Source of the DNA: Synanceia verrucosa
Taxonomy: Eukaryota > Chordata > Actinopteri > Perciformes > Synanceiidae
Assembly (NCBI GenBank): GCA_029721515.1
Contig: CM056570.1
Span: 725,001-789,000, forward strand
Length of the DNA: 64,000 nucleotides
Reading direction: 5' to 3'
Below, piece by piece: positions 34,974 through 48,200 of the stretch. Numbering within the stretch: the stretch's first letter is position 1; each line of letters opens with the position of its first letter. A program made the position numbers and the translations under genes. The notes beneath the pieces were generated by a model that worked only from the letters and a program-made list of their open reading frames with translations, was not told where the DNA came from and searched no databases.

Positions 34974-37900
34974 GTACGAGTTCCTGTTTGATGTCTTAAA
35001 TGGTTAAAATAAATGACCTCCTGATGATTTATGATTATTATTATTATTATCATATTTAGTCTGAAAAAGTGACCTGCAGTATATTTTTACATCACGTTTA
35101 CTGTAGTTTCATCTTAAAGGGTCTGATCATTTCTTAAATGTGCTGAATCTCCTCCTGTCTGCTGCAAAATAATCATAAAACACTGGGTTCTTGTTCTTCA
35201 TTCTCCTGTGAGAGAAATATTATATCTTTTCATTCCTCTATCTGTAATAATAACCCTCCATTTATTAGATAGTTTACACTTAAATAGGATGTGTTAACAC
35301 TTTATATTTATTTCTAAGGTATCGTTTGGTTTTATCCTGATAGTGTGTCACAGATGTGAGGGCTTCTATTACTGGATTCATTTTAATCCTTATTTCCAGC
35401 TGTGAGATTACAGATTAACGCCTCCCTCTCTGCTCTCTGCAGCTCTTTTATTCACTGATGACAGAAATTCACAGATTCAGACACTGAGCAGGTCGAAGGA
35501 CAGACGAGATTAAACAGATTAGAGACGTGGAGCCAGGATTGTGGTTTAATCTGTGGTGTCCTGAAGACACTGAGAGACATAATTCATCTGTTAGATTACA
35601 GATGAAGATGAAGACGAGAAGAGGAAGAGGACAGGAAAAGAGCAGAGACAGAAAGTGAAGAGGTGGACAGAGGACAAAAGAGGCAGTGTCTGTGTCTCTA
35701 CTTCTGTCCTTAACCATGAGGACATAAATGAGGACATTTCTGTCAAGGGACATAATTCGAAAAGTGTCAGGAGAAAAAAATCAGGACATTTGGAAAAGAG
35801 ACAGTGGTTTTCAGTTCAAGTATGAAACTAGAGTCATCATGGAAAACAAGCACCAAAGTGTGTGAAGTCTGCAAACTTTTGGACATTTTTTGGACAATTA
35901 GGCAATGTGGACATTTTTGGAAAACTGGAGATTTTTTTGACACTTTAGATAAATTATTCAGGACATTTGAAGACATAAATGGGGGCGGTGAGGATGTTTT
36001 TGAATGTCAGGACATTTATTAGAAGCTATAAGGACACTTTTGCAAAATTAATCAGGACATTTGAAGACAGAAATTTGGAACATTTTAGGCAGCCTGGACA
36101 TTTTTATTTTGGACAGCAAAGCTCGTCGTTGAAGACGTAGAAGTGAGGATGTCTTTTAAAAAGTCTTGTTTGGTTTATTTGGGTGTTTTCTCCACTCATG
36201 TCCTCTTCTTTATGTCCTCACTTTACTTCATTTATGTTTGACATTTTTCATAAACCTAAACACATGACGCCTTTGTGTGAGATGACACATTAAAAGCCTA
36301 AAATGTGTTGTCATGACTCATGGAAAACCTAAAAATGTTGTGCTCTTTATCCTCCCATGAGCTGTTGTTTGGGGCTAAACTAGGTGTTGGAAACTTCGGG
36401 CTCCTCCTCATTGATAAATAATGAAAAGAGCAGATGAGATTTTAAAGTTTCTACAGAGCTGACGCCAGACTGTGACTCCAACCACAGACCAGCTTCATTC
36501 CTGCTGTTTCCTGTCCGCTCATTACCCAGCAGGCCGATGCTTCCTCACCACTCTGGTGACGCAGGACACGCTCTCTTAATTACCAATTAGCTGCCTAATT
36601 CCCTGTGAAATGTTCAGCCGTCGCCTCCTAGAATAAAGCAGGGAGTCCAGCTTTAAAGCCAAGGTCAGTCCAGCCTGGAGAGGGAGCAACAAGAAGCCAG
36701 ATTCTGGTTTGTTCTGGACGTAAACCTGACCTGACAGTCAGGTCTGCCTCAGGGCCTCATGGACCGGCCTTCTGAGGTGAAATCCAATTTGCCAGCGCCG
36801 TTTTGCAAAAACGACATAAACCGCTGTAACATCCAATAAAGCAATAAAGCGACAGAAACACGGCCAGCGGGCGAAGTTTGGGATTTTTAAATAAGGCTGG
36901 TAATACGGTTAAAAAGTCATAAGTCAGAAGAAGAAACAAGATCCTGGTTGATCCAGAGAGGAAAAGTTCAGGAGGTGTTTTAATACAATATAACACATAA
37001 TAAATGATATCATCTGTATAAAATATATTTATCTTTCAATTAGTTCTGTATCAGTTCAGGAGGTGAAGATGTCTTTAGAAAATAGAGACATTTATGGAAA
37101 AGATGGACAATGTTGGACAATATGGATGCAAATGTTTGGACAAATTTAGAAAGCTGGGCCATTCGGTTTGTCAGAAGAGACTTTTGGACAGTGGGGACAT
37201 GAGGAGTGAGGAAGTCTTTATGCAATAGGGACAGTCATAGAATGAAGGGACAGTTTTGGACATTTTAAGTTAAAGTTTTGGACTTTAAGGACATTTTAAT
37301 GATGACGACCTCTTTCTACTTCCTGCTGATGACATCACAGTATTTCTATATGAATTAGTGCATTAATAAAGGAATGGTTGACAAGACAGGTGATGGCGTC
37401 TCAGCGTCTCTGGAGGCCAAATGAGCGAGTGGTTTTAATTTCCACAGTCCTGTTTGTCGACAGGCAGCGACGTCGTTACATCAGCTCGTTTACGGAAAAC
37501 TCATTTGGTGACACAGCTAACGGGCGGCGATTTGGCTGCGAATCTGACCCTGATGGCCTCTAATGAGCCCCTAACGAGACTTAAGGCCACTAACGAGGCC
37601 TTAACGGATCCCAAGTCGCCTGAGGGTCCTTGACAAGAACAACAGGCCTAATGGATAATTAGCATAATGATTGGAGTGGTCCACTTCCTGTCAAGACTGA
37701 TACAAACAAACACAACAAGAGCTGGCTGCTTTGAGGCTTTGTGGAAGGAAAAAAATCTGGACTCACCATAACCATGGCAACCCTACATAATGATAAAAAA
37801 ACAAACAAACAAGAGAAGTCAGAAAAATGTGAAAAAAAAAACGGACGAAAAGGAGAAGGAGTCAAATTATAAAACTTTTTTTGATAAATCTCATGCTTTT

Positions 37901-38156
37901 ATTTTGTGGCTTTGACGCCCCCTTACTAGCAGCTTCCTGCTGCAGCAATACACTTTGTTTTATTTTGAAAAAACTCAACATGCACCTTGTGTGAAACAAG
38001 CTAAGCTAATGCTATTGCAGCTAATCGGATGGATGCTAATGCTAACAGGCTAAAGCTACTATTTATCAGTGATCAAGTGTCCACAGACCTGAGGATGAAA
38101 CTGAATGCTGTATGTATGTATACATACTGCATTCAGTTTCATACATATATATATAT

Positions 38157-38211
<55 letters not shown>

Positions 38212-38656
38212 AACAATGTACAGTGTTGTGCCATATCTGGAGCTCACTCTATTTTAGTGTATTCTGTTTTGTTCTTTTGCATTTAATTTAATCTATTTTG
38301 CATAATGTGTTGTGAGATTAATAAAGCTTTATCTGATCTTATCTTAACAAAAATACCTGCTTAGGTTTATGCAACAAATTCACTGAGTTAGGTTTTGGAA
38401 AAACGTCACAGACTGTGTTGCTCAGTGAAAATATTTGTGTCGGTTAAAGTTGTGCTCCTGTTTTGCAGTCAGTCCTGCTCCATAGTGAAGCAGCCATTTG
38501 TTTTATTTTGAAGGGCCATGCAGCATCACTGTGGACATGGACAGATGCAGACAGATGATAGTGTCCTCTGGACGCTGGGAGGACCACAGTGCAGCGTCTG
38601 AGGCTGTAAATCACTGCTGACTGTTTACTGCTGCTGAGCGGCTGCTTTTCTTGTCT

Positions 38657-38702
<46 letters not shown>

Positions 38703-41700
38703 TATATTTTAGACGTTCGTCTGTGTCCTTCCTCTTTGTGTTTCCTCCTGCTCAGATAAACCATCTTTATGTCAGTGAAACAGATCTGAGTTGTTTGAGT
38801 TAGGAATCTTTAATATAATGATATAATGAGGATATGAAGTCAGAGCTGCACGTTCACAAAGCAACCCGTCTCAAACGGTGCCAAACGAGATTTATCATCT
38901 TTTCAAAATAAAGTCACAACGCAGGTTTAATGTATACTCATGCAACTACTTGGTTAGGTTTAGGAAAAAAAGTCCTGGTTTGGATTAAATCAACAGCTGA
39001 ACAGCTGGATTTGTTTGACTGCAGCTAAAATGTGATAAATGACCTATTTATTTTATATTTCATGCACAGAGTTTGGACTCTGTATGTTTAGGAGAGACTG
39101 AAATGATGGAAATATGAGATGCAGTCATGAGAGCAGCTCTGGAAACAGTCAGAGACGTTTTCTGGAACAAAGTTTTATTTATGTCTCAAATAGTTTGAGC
39201 TCTAAACTCACACTGACCTCTTCTTCCTTCTGCTTGGCCTCCAGTCGGCTTTCCTTATTTTTAGCTTAAACTCAAGACTTGTGGAATCTGGAATAAACGA
39301 GTGGTTTTAAATGGAGCTCAGTGCTTAAACATGGAGGATAATGACAGTGAGACAAACCTCAGCGTCTCCGTCCTCATCATTAACTAACAAAGAGCCGCTC
39401 TCACTGTCAGATTAATGATTAAAGAGCCCAGAAAGTCTTTTCATCTGTTTCTTCATGGATCCACGTTTTATTTAATAGACTCACCTGTCCGTGTCTGACC
39501 TCCGTCTCTCCGTCAGGTACAAGGCCATCGTGAACCCGATGGACATCCAGACGTCCAGCGCCGTCTTCTGGACGTGTCTGAAGGCCGTCTCCATCTGGCT
39601 GCTGTCCGTCCTGCTCGCTGTCCCCGAGGCCATTTTCTCTCAAGTCGTCTCCATGCAGGTAAAAGACAGCAAATACTACTGTAGTACTATTACTGTAGTA
39701 GTATCAGTAGTAGTAGTAGTAGTAGTATCAGTAGTAGTAGTAGTAGTAGTATCAGTAGTAGTAGTATCAGTAGTAGTAGTAGTAGTAGTAGTATCAGTAG
39801 TAGTAGTGATGGTGTCAGTGGTGGTAGTAGTAGTGGTGGTATCCAGTGGTAGTAGTAGTAGTATCCAGTGGTAGTGGTATCAGTGGTATTGGTGGTAGTA
39901 GTGAGTATCCGGTGGTAGTGGTGCCAGTGGTAAGGTGCTAGTGGTATCAGTAGTAGTGAGTTAATCCGGTGGTGGTGGTGGTGGTGGTGACCAGTATCGG
40001 TGGTGGTAATTGGTATCGGTGGTAGTGGTGGTATCGGTGGTAGTGGTGCCGGTGGTGGTGCTAGTGGTATCAGTGGTGGTGGTGCCGGTGGTGGTGAGTG
40101 GTGCTGTGGCGGTGGTGGTGAGTGGTGCTGTGGCGGTAGTGGTGAGTGGCGGTGGTGGTGGTGAGTGGTGGTGGTGTCGGTGGTGGTGCTGTAGTGGTGG
40201 TGGCAGTGGTTGAGTGTGGTATCTGGTGGTGGTGGTGGTGAGTGGTGCTGTAGTGGATGTTGATGGTGTGTGTATTAGTGGTGGTATCAGTGGTGGTGGC
40301 GGTGGTGGTGGTGGGTATCAGTATTAGTGGTGCTGGCTGTGGTGGTGGCGGTGGTGAGTGGTGGTGCTGTGGAGTATTAGTGGTGAGTGGTGGTGGTGCT
40401 GTGGTGGTGGTGGTGGTGGTGAGTGGTGGTGCTGTGGTGTGAGTGGTGGTATCGGTGGTAGTGGTGGTAGTGGCATTGTGGTAGTAGTAATGAGTGGTAT
40501 GTGGTGCTGTGGTGGTGGTGGTAGTGAGTGACTGGTGGTATCGGTGGTAGTGGTAGGTAGTAGTGGCGGTGGTGGTAATGGTGGGTGAGTGGTGCTGTGG
40601 TGGTGAGTAGTGGTGTCGGTACAGTGAGTAATGGTGGTGGTGGTGCTGTGGTGGTGGTAGTGGTGTTAGGTGAGTATCGGTGGTAGATGATAATGGTGGT
40701 GGTGGTGGTGGTGGTGGTGTCCGGTGGTGGCGGTGGTGGTGGTGTCGGTGGTGGTGCTGTGGTGGTGAGGTGGTGGTGGTGAGTATCGGTCGGTATTGGT
40801 GGTGGTGGTGGTGGCCGGTGTGGTGAGTGGTGGTGGTGGTGTCAGAGTGGTGGTGGTAGTGGTGGTGTCGGTGGTGGTGGTGGTGGTGGTGGCGGTGGTG
40901 GTGGTGGTGGTGGTGTCGGTGGTGGTGCTGTGGTGGTGGTGGTGGTGGTGGTGGTGTCGGTGGTGGTGGTGGTGGTGGTGGTGGTGTCAGTGGTGGTGGT
41001 GAGTGGTGGTGTCGGTGGTGGTGGTGGTATTAGTGGTAGTGGTGGTGGTGGTGGTGAGTGGTGAATCCGGTGGTGGTGGTGGTGGTGGTGTCGGTGGTGG
41101 TGGTATTGGTGGTGTCAGTGGTGGTGCTGTGGTGTGAGTGAGTGGTAGTGGTGGTGTCGGTGGTGGTGGTGCTGTGGTAGTGGTGGTAGTGGTATCAGTG
41201 GTAGTGGTAGATGGTAGTGGTATCAGTGGTAGTGGTAGTGGTGGTGGTATCCCGGTGGTGGTGGTGCTGTGGTGGTGGTGGTGGTAGTGGTGGTGTCGGT
41301 GGTGGTGGTGGTGGTGGTAGTGGTATCGGTGGTGGTGGTGCTGTGGTGGTGGTAATTGGTGGTAGTGGTATTAGTGGTGGTAGTGGTGGTGGTGGTGGTA
41401 TCGGTGGTAGTGGTGGTGGTGGTATCCAGGTGGTGGTAATCCAGTGAGTAGTGGTGGTGGTATTGGTGATCGATGTGGTGGTAGCTGTGGTGACGGCGAT
41501 GGTGGTGGTAGTGGTGGTGTCCGGTGGTGGTGGTGCTGTGGTGGTGGTGGTAGTAATCGGTGGTGAGTGGTGCTGTGGTGGTGGTAGTAGTGGTGAGGTG
41601 GTGGTAATCGGTGGTGGTGGTGCTGTATTGGTAGTGATAGGTGAGTAGGTGGACATCGGTGGTGGTGGTGCTGTGGTGGTGGTAGTGGTGGTGTAATCCG

Positions 41701-42579
41701 GTGGTGGTGTCGGTGGTGAGGTGGTGGTGGTAATTAGTCGGTGGTGGTGGTGGTGGTGGTGGTAAGGTCGGTATCGGTGGTGAGTGGTCATTGGTGGTGG
41801 TGAGTTAGTGAGGTCATCGGTGGTGGTGGTGGTGGTGGTGGTGAAGTGGTATCCAGTGGGTAGTAGTGGTATCAGTAGTGAGTGAGTGGTGGTAGTGGTG
41901 GTGGTGGTATCCAGTGAAGTGGTGGTGGTGAGTGGTATCGGTGGTAGGTGGCGGTGGCAGTGGTGGTGGTGGTGGTGGTATCGGTGGTGGTGGTGCTGTG
42001 GTGGTAGTCGGTGGTAGTGGTGGTGGTAATTATCGGTGGTAGTGGTGAGTGGTGGTGGTATCGGTGGTGGTGGTGCTGTGGTGGTGGTGGTGGTGGTGGT
42101 GGTGTCGGTGGTGGTAGGCGGTGGTGGTAATCCAGGTGGTGAGTGGTGCTGTGGTGGTGGTAGTGGTGGTGGTGGTGTCGGTGGTGGTGGTGCTGTGGTG
42201 GTGGTGGTGGTGGTGGTAGTAGTGTCGGTGGTGGTAGTGGTGGTGGTGGTGGTGGTATCCAGTGGTGGTGGTGCTGTGGTGGTAGTGGTGGTAAGTAGTG
42301 GTAGTATCAGTGGTAGTGGTACTGTGGTGGTGGTAGTAGTGATTGGTGGTATCGGTGGTGGTAGTAGTGGTAATGTGGTAGTGGTATCGGTGGTAGTAGT
42401 CATTGCTGTAGGTGAGTAGTAGTAGTAGTAGTAGTAAGTAGTGGTATCAGTGGTAGTAGTGGTAGTGGTGCATATTGTGGTGAGTAGTAGCTGTAGTAGT
42501 AGTGGTGGTATTAGTAGTGTCCAGTGGTAGTGGTGAGTGTATTAGTAGTAGTAGTAGTATCAGTAGTAGTAGTAGTATC

Positions 42580-42610
<31 letters not shown>

Positions 42611-45191
42611 TCAGTAGTAGTAGTAGTAGTAGTATCAGTAGTAGTAGTAGTAGTAGTAGCAGTAGTAACATCAAAAATGTTGATGAAATATGAAAAAATG
42701 AAATAGTTAAACTCTCATATAATATTTGAAGAAGTAAAGCCACCACTGATCCAGAACCAGCCTCTGACCTCTGACCTCTGACCAGCCTGGATGAAACTCT
42801 TCATCACTTCCTGCTCAAGTCTCAGCTACAAACTGATCTAGAGTCAGATTTAAGAACGTCTCTACAGTCAGATTATGATCGCTGCTGTTCTCCTCCTCCT
42901 CCTTCTCCTGCTCCTCTCTTCTCTCCTCCTCCTCCTCTCTTCTCTCTTCTCCTCCTCCTCTCCTCCTCCTCCTCCTCTCTCCTCCTCCTCCTCCTCTCTT
43001 CTCTCTTCTCTCCTCCTCCTCCTCCTCTCCTCCTCCTCCTCCTCTCTTCTCTCCTCCTCCTCCTCCTCTCTTCTCTCTTCTCTCTCCTCCTCTCTTCTCT
43101 CTTCTCTCTTCTCTCCTCCTCCTCCTCCTCCTCTCTTCTCTCCTCTCCTCCTCCTCCTCTCTTCTCTCTTCTCTCTCCTCTCCTCCTCCTCCTCCTCTCT
43201 TCTCTCCTCTCCTCCTCTCCTCCTCCTCCTCTCTTCTCTCTTCTCTCTCCTCTCCTCCTCAGGGCCACAGGGACCATGCTAACGCCACCTTCGTTAACTG
43301 CGTGCCGTACCCTCTGTCCAATCAGATGCATCCTAAGATCCACTCAGTGATGATCTTCCTGGTCTACTTCCTGTTCCCTCTGACCATCATCTCCGTCTAT
43401 TATTACCACATCGCTCGGACGCTCATCAGGAGCGCTCACGACATGCCGGGCGAGGTGAGCGAGCACACCAAGAGACAGGTGAGCGGCCGATCAACGACTC
43501 GATCGATCAGTTAATCAATGAGTGAATCCGATGGCTCTTAAAACAGGAGGGACAGAGAGCAGGAAGATGATGGTTGAATATTTATCACAGCAGAATATTT
43601 ATTTAATGATCAAACGTAAACCAGATTTTTTTTAAATCTCATGCTTTTATTTTGTCGCTTCGACAATCAAAATCAATCTACAATAAAAAAAAATGTGATT
43701 ATTGAGTTCTAACATTTCAGCGATGCTTTTTCAGTCGTTTGTCTTGATATTAAAGTTTTTTTTGCTCCTTTTTAAAACGAACAGGCTGATTGAGTTTCCC
43801 TTCTGCCCTGTTAAACACCGTCTGACCTGCTGTGTGACGTATTAGCATGTAGCTTAGCATCCAGCTACCTGCTCTGCACTCACTTTAATGTTCAAAAGTG
43901 AATGAGACAGTGAGAATAAGTTCAGTTCATTCTGTGAAGCTTTTTGCACCCACACCTCCGTCCTGTCACTTCACAGCTGCTAGAGGTCACAGAGGTCAAC
44001 AGAGTCGTGTCACACTCACCCAACTTCCTCCCTCCAGCAGAAAAACTGATTATTCACAAGTCCTTCCTGTTTTCTGTTACTGTGAAGGTAGAAAGAAACA
44101 TGGCACTTCCTGCTGTTTTTCACATTAAAAGCCCACCAGGACAGGATGTCTTAACCCTTTGGGTCCTGAGCCTATTTTGGCCGTTTTTTAGTACTTTTTT
44201 TTCAGCACAACTTCATCTATATGAAGAGATAGTTATTATTTCACTATAACCTACCTCATTAACATATTGGGCCAAAAAATAATCAAAATCAAATTCAATG
44301 AAGAAAAATGTATTATTACAATAAAAACCACAAACATGCTCAAACAACTGTTTTGGAACTTGAAAAACTAAATATAGGTTGCTAATATGAATATGTAATT
44401 TGAAATAAAGTAATACTATATACAAATATTTGCAATAAAAATCTGATCACGCGATCATAGGCCCCACAGGGTTAACATCTGAGCAGAGATTAGCAGCATT
44501 TACAGAGGAAGCAGAGGAGTTAATGGATCTATTAGTGTTTATAATGGAAGGACAGGGTGTGTTTTTTTTTAATCACTTAAGACTTAAGATCTCCACTTAG
44601 TTTGAGTCATTTAAGACTCCAGTCAGACTTAAATGACTGGTGTCAACAAATATAGAGAGATATAAAAAAGCAGCTTCAGACAGTGGAACAAGACCAAAAA
44701 TAAAATAAAAATAAAAATAAAATGAAATAAATTAAAATGAAATACAAATGCAAATAAACTAAACTAAAATAAAATAAAACAAAAAACTAAAAATAAGGTA
44801 CAAACAAACCAAAACAAAATAAAATTAAATACAAAAACAGATAAAACCAAAATAATAAAAACAATATTATAAAAATATTTTGCACCTTGTCAATGAAAAA
44901 TGAAACCAGATATTTAGCTGGAATAAGAGCATCAAATATTTCATATTCTAATATATATTTGAAACACACACACACACAGCAGTAAAGGCAGTTATTATTA
45001 CTATTATTATTATTATTATTACTATTATTATTATTATTATTATTACTATTATTATTATTGCAAGTGAAGGTGTCGCCTTTAAAACTCATAAATAGTGAAG
45101 GGAAGGTTTGGAAGGACGCTCTGCAGTGAGGCTGACCTGCACTAACTGAGGTTAATGGACACTAAGAAACAGTGAATCACCTGCTGACGCT

Positions 45192-45222
<31 letters not shown>

Positions 45223-48200
45223 GGAGGAGGAGGAGGAAGAGGAGGAAGAGGAGGATCATCAGGGAGCGCTGAGCCGTGAAAAACATTCTGTAGCTGTTTC
45301 TTCATCTGTTCCAGCAGCATTTTATTCTGAAAAATCAGTCCCTAATAGAGAACGAACAGAGATCCAGTCATCTGTGAACATCACCAAACTCCAGCAGCAC
45401 ATGTAAATATTAATACTCATTATTCCAGCAAAACATTTCACTTCATTTTCACTTTATTTATAATTTCATACCCATATCATATATTATGATAATCATATTT
45501 ATAATAATAGTATTTATATATGTTATATATATTTTTCTGCTGTGACACTGTGGCAGTAATAACTGTTTATCACGTCTTATCTATGTGGACGGCTGAATCT
45601 ATCAATAAGAGCGTGGCGTGTGTGTTAGCTGAGAGCACAGCTCATTCATTAGCTCGGATAAGACGCTCATTACTGAGTTAAAACAGACTTCCTGTTGAGT
45701 GACAGTGTCTTTAATTTACCTGTCTATTGAACACTTTTCTATGAGGTGTCGAGTTCACAGATCGTTTTTAAAAGCTGACTTTTCAGAATAAAACAGACCA
45801 CCTGTCCTTTATACTGCATGGATTTCAGATGAGTTATAGAGGAACTACCAGGAGAGTTTAAATAAAGAGTGAAACTCTTAATAAATAATAGTGTTTGGCT
45901 GCTGGAGACCGTTACAACATCAACCCGACTGAACTTTGAAAACCTGGAAAACAAAGAGAAAGCAGCTGTGCTTCTCCTCACAGGAAGTCCAGCGAGACAA
46001 AAAGAAGGCAGGGATGAATGGAAAGCTTTATTTACCTGCATTGTACTAAAGAGATTTCAACAAAATGTATCTGATCAGTTTGGCGGCAGAAGAACGGATG
46101 CTGATGTGTCTGTGAAAGCTGCTGCAGGGCTTCGGTCCGTCAGGAGAAACACCTGAACGAGCACAAAGCTGTCTGATGAAGAACACATGATGGAGACCTT
46201 CTGCAGGTTCAGGTCACAAAACGTCGCCCTGATGGAGGCTCATCATCTGTTCTTCTGTAGAATAGAATAAAATGACTTTATTGATCCCAGCCTGCCGTCT
46301 CTTCAAATTATTATGATGATCCATCGTCTCTATTCACTGATAATCAGAGTGATTATCCTCAAAAAAAAAAAAAAACCTACAGAAACATTTGTTCAGGTGC
46401 TGAAAACGTCATTATTTCACAGTGGAAGCAGCTTCTGGTTCCTTCACACGTTCAAACTTCTTCTCCAAAAGACGACTAGAGACAAAAGCTCAGTGAGACA
46501 CGTGAAGACATTTGGCTTTAAAAAGCATCTGTCATGTAATAAACGACACAGGAAACCATCTTTCAGTCCAGTCAGTGGATGTTAGCATGCTAAGCTGCTC
46601 ATCACTCTCTCTGTGCATGAATCACACACTTTGCATCATAATAGCAGTGATAGAGCAGATGATAATCAGCAGACAGAGGCTTTCGGTTCATTGTATGTGA
46701 GGTGTGTCGTGACACTAAAACACCTGAAGACAAAGCAGAGGCTGCACAGTGAAACGTGACGCCGTCCACCATGTGTCTTTGTCTCTTTCTAAGTGACCGT
46801 CCAGCATGAAAGGACATTTCACCCTCCAGCCTGTACTTTAGTCCCTGAACGCATCACAGATGTGTTCATCTCTCTGGTCTGCAGGACTAACCCTATAACC
46901 CTGTGACAGAGCGATGGGTGCAGCTCCTTCTTCATCATCATCTGCTGTGTTTCTGTGTTTTTTAACGTTCACAGTCAAACAGGAATGTGACGAGCTGACG
47001 GCTCGCTGCTCCTCTAAGCACAAAACTCCCAGAGGGCTTCATGCTTCCTGTTCGCTGACAAAGACTCTGAGGATTTATGGCCGATGAGCAGAAACTCTGT
47101 GAAGTGTTTTATATACAGTACACATCACTGAACAGATATGAGAGTATTTTATTATTAGAGCCTCGTCTCCTTCACTTTAACTGGACTCTTTCTTCCTCAC
47201 TGACTGAATATATTCTGTTAATAGCACTAATTTAAACACCTGGCAGGATAATACACGGGTTAACCTCTGTGCACTGGTATCTGACGACGTGTGCTCACAT
47301 GTTTAATCCACACCTCCAGATGTGTTCAGTCTGAACTCTGATCAGAGATGATCTCTGCTCAGTTTACGTTCACTATTTATGTCTTTTAAGATGATCTCTA
47401 CTGAGCAGAATCAAACTGATTATTCATCACTCAAAACGACTGGAAGCATCATGTCTGGCTGATGAAAACCATCTGGGCCTTAAACTCATATCTTTGAACA
47501 TTTTAGGACGTCACCATCTTGTTTTATTTCCTGTCAGCATCTTGTTTATTTTTGTGGCCACTGAATAAAACATTTTCAGGTGATCAAAATGTTGTAATTA
47601 TGACGGAGCATTAGGGCCACACTGAGAAAAAAAAAATCACAGACTTCAGAATAAAGTCCTAATATTCTAACGTGTTGTTACAGAGGAGGAGAGGCACAGT
47701 CTGACTTTAATCTCATAAAATTACAACTTTATTCTCACAAATAATAACTTTAATCTTGTAAATTTATGACTTAATAACTTTTATCTCAAAGTCTTTAAAA
47801 AATACTAATACTCCATCGAATCTAATTCACTTTGATGATGTGGAAACTGAAAGGGTTAAAGTCCAGTCCGTTGCCGTGGTAACGACCTGTCCATCAGCAG
47901 GTAGCTGTGCCCTAAAGCATCTTCTGCTTTATGGTCTGTTTGCCTCTGAATGAACACTCCGTGCTTCTCTTTTCCTTTTCTTCCATTTCACGTCACACAT
48001 TAATACTTTAACGATGCTCTTTGGTGGATTATTAGTTTGCTGAATTCAAGGAGAAGCTTGGACAGATTCAGAAAAGATGGTTAATCTAATCTAATCAGCA
48101 TGTTTGATCGTTAGGTATAAGTGAGTTGTTAGTTTCCTTCATTTTTTGAATGGAGTTCTGCTCCATGAGCTGCCAGCTGCTCTCTGTTAACACATTTCAG

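Larger units (their letters stand above)
34974..39516 (+). other. NMBR intron 1
   Basis: This 4.5-kb intron lies at the position conserved in vertebrate bombesin receptors. It contains GGACATTT-rich degenerate repeats (about 35760-36120 and 37060-37300), a near-perfect inverted repeat at 38095-38142 abutting an AT microsatellite, a second AT microsatellite (38659-38699) and a retroelement-tail-like motif near 38284-38345. No exon is seen. Confidence 0.9.
39659..43262 (+). other. NMBR intron 2 (extra intron, built almost wholly of repeats)
   Basis: This 3.6-kb intron splits the exon that is continuous in mammals. The triplet array begins about 20 bp after the donor and runs to about 42668. 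Roughly 220 bp of unique sequence follow, then a 370-nt pyrimidine tract reaches the acceptor. No exon is present inside. Confidence 0.9.

Noticed and set aside
41195..42403. A 402-codon minus-strand frame rich in Thr and Pro, mucin-like
   Set aside because: It is the complement of the GGT/AGT array inside NMBR intron 2 and contains nothing but the repeat.
45869..46156. 95-codon frame in NMBR intron 3 with charged composition
   Set aside because: No family resemblance and no acceptor or donor pair consistent with an NMBR exon; receptor coding is complete without it.
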